Shown: one piece after another, positions 54,701 through 64,000 of the stretch | How positions within the stretch are numbered: the stretch's first letter is position 1 | Layout: each line of letters begins with the position of its first letter | Assembly (NCBI GenBank): GCA_010015805.1 | Contig: ML978121.1 | Span: 2,666,001-2,730,000 of the forward strand | Reading direction: 5' to 3' | Length of the DNA stretch: 64,000 bases | DNA from: Rhizodiscina lignyota | Taxonomy: Eukaryota > Ascomycota > Dothideomycetes > Aulographales > Rhizodiscinaceae | Made by a program: the position numbers and the translations under genes | Notes under the pieces: generated by a model | Database searches by the model: none | Seen by the model: the letters and a program-made list of their open reading frames with translations, nothing else | Told to the model about the DNA's origin: nothing

Positions 54701-57700
54701 GTCTCATGTAATGCCTAGTCCATCAGATAGATTCTCAGGTGAGTATGCTCGGTTCTTCGGCCTTCGTCGCCGATATCACGAGCATCCGATGTGTTCATGT
54801 TGGCACTTTCGCCTTCGACCTGTCTCCCAGCTTGATGCCGACAAACGGCCCGGGTGTGCCGCACGAAACGGGCCGCAGCGTATCAATTGGACCCCACGCA
54901 CTCACGCACACCGTACATGCAAACTGAAGTCGATTGCGATTGCTCGTCGATAGTCGGTTTGTCTCCTCCGGACGTCCCATTCGAGCAAGATCAGACCATC
55001 AGACGCAGCCATTCGCACAAAGGAGCAAGCCCCTGGCTGCAGCAGGGGCTGGACGCTAGGACATGGGCAAGGGCGAGGGGCGGGAAAGCAAGGCATCCCC
55101 GTCTCGCCACGCAGCAGCCGGCAGTTGCACCTGCAAGCCACCACGATCGAGAAAATGCGCAGTCTGACTCGGGCCAGGCTGGAAATAAGGTGCACGGGCC
55201 AGGCACGTCGCAGCTGCAAGTGGGAAACGGAAACGGATGGGAGAATGCGCGCGACAGTCTCGAGAGCCAGTCCGCAAATGAGAGCGGAGTGCGCTTATGC
55301 ATGGCCGTTGAGGTTGCAAATGGTGTGAGCAGCCTCGTACGAAGAGGGGCCACTGGGAAATCAGGAGGTGGGCAGCCGATAGTGAGAGAGGGGTCGCGAA
55401 GCCTCGGTTACATAGCGCCGTCGGAAATGGCTTGAGTCTGATGGGCGAGAGTGTCGCGGTGTAGAGGCGGAAGTCGAGACGCGATGGTTGGGAGTGCGTA
55501 GGTACGCGCAATATTAACGAGGCGACCTGCGACGAACTATATATGTAGTGTTCGATGCGGAAAATTTCGAGGTACCTCGAGGGTTGTTCGGCTCGTGCCA
55601 GACCATGCTAGACTTCATGCTTCCCCATACTCGAGTCCACTCCTCCCGTTAGAAAATCCTCGAGGCTGCCTGGCTGCCGTGGAGGACCCTCAGGGCGCGG
55701 GCTGAAGGTGCGGGAAGCAAGGCTCCGAGCCCTTGAGGGTGACTTCAGAAAATTCAGCGAGAGGCTGCGAAGTGGCCGGAGAGAATCACAAGCCTCGCAA
55801 GGACCGCCGCCTTCCTCCACTTGCCGACTCCCTCCAGCTTCAGTACAGCAGACTGCCCACCCTCGAGGATGTATTTTCAGACGCCTTGGGGGTCTGGTGA
55901 TGATTGTGGAGGAAGCTGATGGGCCTGACATGCATCAGCATTGAATGTACGAAGTGGGTCCAGTTTTTGACAGGTCCAGGCCAGGGCTCGGAGAATACAA
56001 GGGCTCGCAAAACGGTGAACAGGGAGCTTATTGATGGGCCTGGCGAATTTGACAGTGGCGATCACTGGCGAGCGCAATGAACCTCGTATGCAGGAGTGCT
56101 GCCCATTCGTCACTCGCGCGTGTTTGTTTTGCTGAGAAATTGATCGCAAACGAGGCCATTGCGAAAATGGAATTCGCTCCGTCCGAATAAGGGCGAGCAA
56201 GCTGCAGCTCTGGAACTGGAATATGAGGCGGAGAGCCCGAAAACCTGCTGAGGGAAAAATGGGCCCGTATTTGCGTATTTGCCATGATTTTCATTGCAGT
56301 CGCGATCATTGATAATGTGGAGGGAGAGGCTGGGCGCGTACACTTGTAAAGATCGTCACATGGCAGCCCCATTGGGTTGTTCTTGCGGTGTGATTGCTGC
56401 ATTAGGAGAGCAGAGAATGCCAAAGCGTTAGGGCGCTCGTGTGATATCCCTTCCAGAGAGGCTGAGGCTTTGCACAAGCAGGGAGAAAGACAAGACGAAC
56501 AAGTCTCAATTCCTTGCCGCAGAGGACGCTTGCATGGCCGCCACGTGGAAGTCCCATAGCGCGCGGGTATGGCTTGCACAGGGCGCGACGAGCCGATCAC
56601 GACTCCATTGTGCTCCCTGTCGGCCGTTGAATTTCAGAATCCATGTCCGGTGCCATGTCGTTGTCTACCCTTGCCACTGCTGGGCTGTCACGGCCGCCTT
56701 CGAGAGTAAGAAGACTTAGCGCAAACGGTTTCTTTGCCAGGGAAAAGGCCTGGCTATAGCTCTCGATTCTCACCAGTAGGGTAAAAGAGAACGGGGCAGC
56801 AATAGGGCAGAGCTGCAGGCTGCCTCATTTCTGATCCCGATCAATACCACAGATGATATTACTCGAGCAATGTTTCCAGGTGTCGATCCGGCATCACTGG
56901 CTTCCGACTGCAGGATTTTCTATGATTGCTCGATGCAACACTCGTTGACGCGATGGTAGGACATGGCCGTAGCGATCGCGATCTGGAATTCTAGAGTCGC
57001 ACATGGCTTGTTTGCCAAGTGGTCGTACGCGCCCCAAACTCGAGATCGAGTCACCTAGCGGGAGTTTGCAGGAAAAAACTCCGCTGTGATGGCGAAGTGC
57101 AGAAGCAATTTCGCCGTAATCATGTGCACGTTCGATACTTTGTTGCACAAATCGCAACTGTCAGCATCGTATGTAACTTGTAATGAGTGACTCCGATTCG
57201 GGCAGTCATTCATGTCGCGCGGCGTCGCGTAGCAGTGTGGCTTTGCTTCTCCTGAAGAATATCGTCAGTTCGTCCATGGTTGTTTCAGAGCGGTGATTGG
57301 CGTGCATTCTGGAGGCGCTGAGGCTGTTCAAGCGCGTCTAGCTTGACTTTACGATAGAACTCCGAAGTTACTTTTTCACGATGGTGAAGAGCCTCCACCG
57401 GAGGAATTTCGAGCTGGTTGGTCATGAAACGCTAGTGGGTGATAGCAGGCAGTCCCTAGGACACACAGCTTCGCGTGGAAGATTCCGGCCATTAGCCGTC
57501 GATCGTACCTACAGCTGATTCTTACAGCTTAGCACACTGCTCTATACAGACATTGTGTGGCGGAAGTGAACGCTCCATTCGTAATGTTGACATTCGCGCA
57601 ACGTTATCCGCTTGGTGAAGAGTCAAGAAGATGTTGATAGTGCATAACAAGCGTCGCCAGAAGGGGAAATCGAGCGAAGGAAAAGAAAATGGTCGCGTCA

Positions 57701-59644
57701 CTCGCGTTGCCAATGCTATCTAGCAGCGGCGGCGACGTTCGAGCCTGAACCCATCTCGGGTATCAATGCTTCTGGTATGGTGTCTGGATCTCAAAGACGT
57801 GGTTGGATGCTGATCACAGCCGAAATTGAAGCGTGAACATGGACTGGCGCGACCACATCGGCATTTCCTTGACCCTCCGCTCCGCTGTGGTGATGCTCAC
57901 ACTGCTCACAGTCTACAGAGTGACATCCATCAGCCTCCTGCGCTTGAAGTGGATGGTGGAATCACTCGCATGAAGCGGGTCAATCATGCAAAGTCATCTG
58001 CAGAGTTTAGCAGCGCCTATCAGCGCTCTCCCAGTCTTGCCGGAGCGGTGGCGGGTCGATGAAGAAGCATCAGGATTACTCGACGTTACTGATGATGGAG
58101 TCGCGCAATGCGCAGTGGAGAGGGAATGGAGATGTCGCCATCCTGGCCGTTGGCGGACGAAGGCGGGAAGAAAGGAGGCCATCCACGCTGCCATTTGCAG
58201 ACAATGCGGGCTGTGCTAGAGCTGGAACCGTCCAGGCGGAACGGCGGAGGGCTGTCAAGGGAAAAAGCAATTTCGCATCACGATTAACTGGCGCTGTGCT
58301 ATGCTCCACGTGAAACGAGTGGCTTTGCGTGATCCAACGGCGCTGGCGCGTCGCACAGCGCTAGAGCTGAAGGAAGAAGCTCGTTAAGCAGCACACTTCT
58401 GACGCTTTGCCGGCGAGGCAAGAGAGCGCACTTGGTACGTAGCGCTCCAGCGACGAGGGCAGAAAGGGTGGGGCCAGCTGGAAAATTTCTAATCGCGACG
58501 GCGTTGGGCGTGGCGACGAGTGGAGGGAGACGGCTTCCGAGAATCATCCTAAGGCTGCAGCGCCGGTCACGGGACTCGCGGCTATTATTCGTGTTCGGCC
58601 CTGTAATTGTAATCCTCTCCCCTTCGCTGATCCGCCAGCGCAAACAACCTCTCGCTCGAGTCTCGCAGAGCATCACTGCCGTGCATCAACCACCGCTCGC
58701 CTCTGCTCTGCGCCTGAGTCTCGTCGCGCTCCCATTGACCACCCCGTCGGCGCGAAGCCGGCTGCCACGCGGCACCCCGGTACGTACACACCCTCCGCGA
58801 GCCAAACAATCTCGCCTCGACACAACGGTCTTGCACGCAGCGGCCACCGCCAAACCCTCGCTGCATCTGCCGTAAGCGGGGAGCCCTTGTCCGCCGGCGT
58901 CCATCCAACGCGCACTGCTGCCGCGGCCGAAGGGCAGGCTAGCACCCAGGGCCTAACAGGCATCGCAGAAGCACGCAACAGTGCCAACAGACAGGTGAGC
59001 AAGCGAGCCCATTCATCCCCCCATCACCCTCGCCCGGCAAGGATTCGCACAGCAGACAGGTCAACGTCGGCGGGGCTTGCATGCGCAGGCCGCATGCCTG
59101 ACACGACAAGGGCCGCTGAAAAGAGCGTTGGCCAGTAGGGCGTTGAGGCCAAGGGCGGGCCCAGCTCCACATACAGCTAGCACTCGCACGGCGACAGGGA
59201 ACAGAGGCTGTCAGCGGCGAGCGTTGGCGTGTTTTGAGTTTATTCCAGAGCGGGTCGAAGCTCTTCAGCTTGATACTCGCGCGCTGTCCTGCGTCCAGTG
59301 AGCGCGCTGCCGCGATATTATTGCTGGCCTGCCGGCCGTTGTTCCAGCTCTTTCATCCTCGCAGGCATTGTCCGCATATTCACCAGCATTCGCAACCCCA
59401 AACCCTTAATCCTTTCCCACCCCGCGCCGCCATCCTCCATTTGTTCGCGCAAGTTTCTTACGAGGATCAAGGAACAGCGGCCCTTTAACGCTCCACTGGG
59501 CCATCCTCACCACATCACCCATCGCAGACGCACGGCCGTTGAGTTGAGCCTAGCTTGCCTCGCCTGCTCAAGTCCCTGCAACCCCCGACACCTCAAGACG
59601 ACCTCGCCAAAGACCCGGAGGCAAGCTCTCACCTATTCATAATA
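51749..59644. other. Long gene-free block upstream of the medA-like gene
   Basis: About 7.9 kb with no supportable gene, RNA or element. Frames such as 54854-55435 (+), 56028-56600 (-) and 58432-58875 (+) are open, but they show Arg/Ser/Pro-rich shadow-like composition and no introns or family motifs. The last ~700 bp (58900-59640) become pyrimidine-rich, as in a transcribed leader. Developmental regulators in filamentous fungi are known for long upstream leaders, so regulatory content or unrecognised non-coding RNA is plausible. Confidence 0.5.
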
Positions 59645-62600
59645 ATGTCGCAGTCCTCGCCTCAGAATGGGGCCAAGTCTCCTGGGTATAAGGAAGGGCC
59701 GGCTCCTGTGGCGGACGATCTTGTGAGTGCCTCCCTGCTTCTTACTTGCCATCTTGCATCCCCCCGCCGCCGACCGTTGGACTACGTGCAACGCACAGCA
59801 AAACAAGCGCAGGCCCAGCAGCGAGTGCAAGCAAGTGAGCGGAGCGCGACAGCAGAATCCAACGACCCTCAGCGCACTCGGGACACCAAGCTACAGCGAC
59901 CATCTGGCCGGGCAGCCTCAAGCATTGCACCCTTAACTCCCCTCACCATCACTATTCTTTTTTGCATTTGCATGCGTCGCCTACACGCGCTACTGCTGCC
60001 TCTTTCCTATTACCACCCTCTTTCCATCGCTCACGATTCAGTCGGCCGCCGCCTCAACCCGGCTACAGTCGCTCAGACTACCCCAGCTCACTCGGGCCTC
60101 TGACTACATGGTATGCCCTTTTTCGCCAAGCTCCTGGTTTCAACTATTTTCCCTACCCGCTGAGCAAGCCTTCCTGCCCTGGCGCCTTCCACGCACTCTT
60201 CAAGCTTCCCTGCCATTTCCTTCCGCACAACGGTCCCATGCTTTGTAACCGCATCTGACAGCCTGCGGGCGCAACCACGCCTCGCGGACCAGTCGATGCT
60301 TCAGCCTTGAACATCTTTCTTTCTAACATCCGCTTAACCCTCTACGTCTTGCATTAAACTTCATTTCATCCTTCTATAAGCATTCGCGGTGGTCCGTGAA
60401 CCCTTGTCTTCTTACTTATACTTCCGCACTGGTATCGCTACCTTATTCCCCTCTTCTGTCGCCAGTTTCGCATAACCTAGCCCTTGTCCCAGAGCCATCA
60501 CCAAAGGCTTGCTCCATTACTCTTTCACTGCTGTCGCCGAGGCCTACCTGGATGTGTCTGTGATCTGCTCGACTTGGGCATTTCACAACTGTTGGGCCGC
60601 CTTGTCTTATTTTAGACAGTGTGCGTTTCCACAAAATCTCACGCCACCCCGCCATTCTGTTTGTCGCCGAATCAGGATAACCACGCTCGCTCACCCTTGC
60701 ACTTGCGCGCCTTGAGGAAACAACAACAACATCAACACTTCGACGCGAGGATCTACGGAAGGAACAGTTAGCTAACATTTTATTTTCTTCCTCCAGCATC
60801 ACCCCCATTCAGTTCAACAAGGCCTGCCACCTCCACAGCACCTTCAGCATTCACGACCTGGCGTAGTACAGTCGCACCACCCTGATTCACCGCATCAATC
60901 ATCGGCGCAGCATCATCCACCTGGTCAGTACGCGTCGCCGCATACAGCCCCTCACGGTTTACCACCTCAGCAGCCTCCGCAGCACCACCAGAGTCCGTAC
61001 GCGGCTATTCCTGGAGCTCCCGGACAGCCTCAGCAAGAAATACCGTACTTTACTGGGGCGCATCCAAGTCCCTATAGTACGAACAGCGCCGCAGGCAGCT
61101 ATTCATCATCAGGTCAGTTTCCGACTTCAGGCGACGACCAGCAGTGTCTAGACCCGCAGCTCCGTACACTCGGAAATACTGCCGAGGACACTGGATCTGG
61201 GACGAAGAACGTCCTAACAGGTAAATCAGAAAACCCAGAGCTCATGGCAACCGCAACGATGAATCGGCAATACCCTGCCCCAATCTACCATACCCCGCAG
61301 TCTGCTTCTCCGGCTTCTGTTCAATCCCCTCAGCATGACCAGCATGGCAGGCCTCTGTACAGCCAACCAATGTACTATCCGCAGCCATACCAGGTTCAGC
61401 AACAGTCTCCGTACTCGCAGCACCCGGGACCACAACAGCCTACGCCATTGACGACCAATTTCATGTCCCAGGCACCTGGACAGCCTCAGTCGTACCATAC
61501 GTCTCATCCAGTCACTCCAGCTTTGACTGGAAGTCCAGGTTCGAAACTGCCAGGAGCGCAGCTTCAGCGACAGGGCACCGGGATGAGCCCGGTAGCGGGA
61601 ACGCCTACTGGACCTCCCGGAAGCGCTTCGAGCATTCATCAGGGCCCACAGTCAGGAACGAGTGTCAATCCAAATGCAGCGCCAGGCCCGATTCCTGCGA
61701 CTACGCCACTAGTTGTCAGACAGGACCAGAATGGTGTCCAGTGGATAGCTTTCGAGTACTCGAGAGATCGAGTCAAGATGGAATATACCATCCGCTGCGA
61801 TGTTGAATCCATCGACGTCAACACTCTTTCGCAAGAGTTCAAGTCGGAGAATTGCGTCTATCCGCGAGCTTGCTGCTCAAAGGAGCAGTACAAAGGCAAT
61901 CGCCTGCATTACGAGACCGAGTGCAACACGGTTGGTTGGGCCTTGGCGCAACTAAACCCTTGCCTTCGCGGCAAGCGCGGTCTCATTCAGCGAGCGGTTG
62001 ATAGCTGGAGAAATAGCAACCAAGACCCGCGGTTGCGAAGTCGCCGTGTCAGAAGGATGGCAAAGATCAGCAACAGGAAAGCGGTGCAGGCGCAGCAGCA
62101 CGGTCCACCACACATGGCAGGTCCAGGTGGTCCTGCAGCACCGGGCGTTGGACCGCAGTCTGCGGGTATTCCAACTCCGGGAGCACCAAGACAAGCACCA
62201 GGTTTGGGAATCGGAGGGCCACAGCAATTGCATCATCATCACCAGTCGGGACCTCAGTCTGCAAGCGAACAAGACGTCAGCGGTATGTTTCATCACCCGA
62301 TGTAAATCGATGCACTTGCCTGTCCGTTCTGCTCTATAGTCTTTGAAATGGTCCCCATGATAATTGATTTTTACGGAATGATGGAGTAATTTGGATTGGG
62401 AGGGCCTTCCCCTAGTCATGTGTCTATTTTCTACTTCTTCTCACATACCAACCTTTGTCCTCGGCATGTACATTACCATCACACCCTTTCGGACACACTT
62501 CTGTAAAGATCCCGTCCCTCGCGCGATTGTTGAGGCATTTGGGATCATCCAGCCAATTGCATTTGGACAGTCACATAAATCGGCAGACGGGCAAAAGCAC

Positions 62601-63660
62601 AATGGCATCGAGAATCCCACACACACGTCCCCCTTCCTCCTCACTTGTTCTGTGCAACGTGCTGCAACATGAAAGCTAATTTGTCACCTCTCACTCTAGG
62701 TGGCGCCGACTATGATCCAAATTCCCACACCCACCATCATCCGCCGCCTAACGGCAACTCTCATGGCCAGGCTCCCAGTGGAGACGTCCGTCAAGCCCAC
62801 AACTTCTATCCGAACTATCCAGCTCCACCCAGCGCAAATATGGTTCCGTCTCTGCCACCAACTCACGATCCCATGGATCAATCAGGTAGCCACGGCGCTG
62901 CCCCTCATGCCGTAGCGACCTCTTCTCTCCCGAACCGCAAGGGCGGCGACGACGAAGATGATGCCGAGACGACAACGGCACTCTTTGGCGACCTTCCAGA
63001 GGCTAAGCGTCGTAAGTTCATCCTCGTGGACGACTCCCAGCGTGGCACCCGTGTCCGCGTCCGCGTGATGCTGGATCAAGTCCGCATGGCCGAGATGCCT
63101 GACTCTTACCGCAAGAACAACAGTGTCTATCCGCGCAGTTGGTTTGCGACTGAGATGCAGGACACGGAAAACCCTGGACCGCAAGGAAGGTGGCCCGAAG
63201 ACGCCGAGGACGAGGACGTTGCGCGAGGTGTGACTGGAGATGACGGCGAGAGAGTGAAGACGCATGTACCCGTCCAGATGATGGATGGCAGCGAATCTAA
63301 GGTGCCTCTCCCCAAGATGAGTCGGGGAAAGAGAAAGAAGGAGGTTGTGTTGAACGACCTGGGATACAGAATGAGCTGGAGTCAGAGCAGGGTGTTCAGT
63401 GGAAGGACGTTGTTCCTGCAGCGGTCACGTAAGTTTGCTCCCTTTTTCCTTGTCGTCTCCATTGTGAGAACACGATGAGGGAATTGCCATGGCTAACGAG
63501 TTGTCCTACAGTCGATGCCTACCGCAACAAGATGCGCTCAACAATGGTTGCCGCAGGACAAGATGTCGCAAATGTCGCGCCACACTTTGAGACCCGCGTT
63601 GGCAAGCGCAAGTGGCTGGAGCGCAGCAAGAAGACGAAGGGAAGGGAGGGTAGCCCGTAA
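59645..63660 (+). CDS. medA: Medusa (MedA/Acr1/Ren1)-like developmental regulator
   Basis: Nuclear regulator of conidiophore and cell-type development in relatives. Exons are inferred at 59645-59722, 60797-61112, 61239-62282, 62700-63428 and 63512-63660, joining in phase to 771 residues. The N-terminal third is Pro/Gln/His-rich (QHHPPGQYASPHTAPHGLPP, YPAPIYHTPQSASPASVQSP). The conserved domain begins near residue 298 (QWIAFEYSRDRVKMEYTIRC) and continues with LNPCLRGKRGLIQRAVDSWR and PRLRSRRVRRMAKISNRKA. After a 417-nt intron it resumes with RRKFILVDDSQRGTRVRVRV, RMSWSQSRVFSGRTLFLQRS and the spliced DAYRNKMRSTMVAAG end. I assign Medusa from memory of this domain (also called DUF8032). Intron 1 is 1,074 nt, unusually long for this window. 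Confidence 0.8.
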
Positions 63661-64000
63661 ATCGGCGCTGCTATGCCCCTCTCCTTTATACGCGCGAGAC
63701 GGAGCGGGGTGCGGTTGGGTAGCGACGTCTAAACGAGCGACGAGCTACCGCGCGAAGCGAAGCAGCGATTTTTGCCTACGGCATACCCAGAGCCATGTGT
63801 TTCAGGGTGGTGATGGGGAAGGGGTGGTGCTTGTTTCGGAAAGGATGATCCTCGGTGGGTGCGGTGCCACCGTTGTCAAGACATGGGGCCTGGCTTGGTG
63901 ACTTGGGTCCCTGCAAGGAACGGAGAAGGCTATTGCCGTTCGTGCCGGGAGCGGGGATCTTTTTAGGAAGTGCACGATGGGGTTGTTTCTCTTTTCGCTT
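63661..64000. other. 3' flank of the medA-like gene
   Basis: No further coding exon is supported. A GC-rich 3' untranslated region is likely. Confidence 0.45.

Noticed and set aside
54854-55435. 193-codon open frame in the gene-free block
   Set aside because: Composition is typical of non-coding GC-rich DNA and long frames overlap it on the other strand.
58432-58875. 147-codon open frame rich in Arg, Ser and Pro
   Set aside because: Overlapped by equally long minus-strand frames; no motif.
61244-62305. 353-codon frame as a separate gene
   Set aside because: It is the third exon of the medA-like gene. Splice sites at both ends join in phase to flanking conserved exons, and its stop lies in intron 3.

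Overview
The window is nuclear DNA of a filamentous ascomycete, most likely a Dothideomycete. This is inferred from short 50-65 nt introns with GTRNGT donors and CTAAC-like branch sites, from a mitochondrial ribosomal protein mL60 gene, and from a Medusa-type developmental regulator. No rRNA, convincing tRNA, CRISPR or virus-like element was seen. About 20 protein genes are supported, and exon structures were worked out by hand from splice sites and reading phase.

Layout. 1-5.6 kb: the 3' end of an unknown gene, an MFS sugar transporter with TATA and CreA-like sites, and a zinc-knuckle protein. 6.6-10.7 kb: a small mucin-like secreted protein, then divergent MCCB and isovaleryl-CoA dehydrogenase genes of leucine breakdown. 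10.7-21.5 kb: gene-poor, with a decayed ~167 bp tandem array, an F-box protein and two small secreted or wall proteins. 21.5-24.1 kb: two tandem RBR-type ubiquitin ligases, the first with a damaged exon 2 boundary. 24.5-28.3 kb: a GPI-type wall protein and a DUF2985 membrane protein. 28.5-38 kb: a GMC oxidoreductase, DNA polymerase eta, an FAD monooxygenase and a quinone-oxidoreductase-like gene. The last is bracketed by two 233-bp inverted-repeat (MITE-like) elements with 7-bp target duplications. Two arrays, each with a ~110 bp period, lie nearby. 39-46.2 kb: two weak small ORFs, mL60 and a large Doa10/Ssm4 ligase. 47-51.7 kb: a ~1,494-residue repetitive membrane-anchored protein of the family often mislabelled 'hoxa13'. 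51.7-59.6 kb: nearly 8 kb without a supportable gene. 59.6-63.7 kb: a medA-like developmental regulator.

How genes relate. MCCB and IVD act in the same mitochondrial pathway and share a 227-bp intergenic promoter; the alpha subunit MCCA is not in the window. Four ubiquitin-ligase type genes (F-box, two RBR, Doa10) and a ubiquitin-binding polymerase lie in the window, with no evidence that they work together. The long gene-free block upstream of the medA-like gene is a plausible extended leader or regulatory region.

The most interesting leads are the paired 233-bp elements, the tandem RBR pair with a possible splice-rescued frame, the retainable or truncating introns of the medA-like gene, and the unusual repeats of the 1,494-residue protein.
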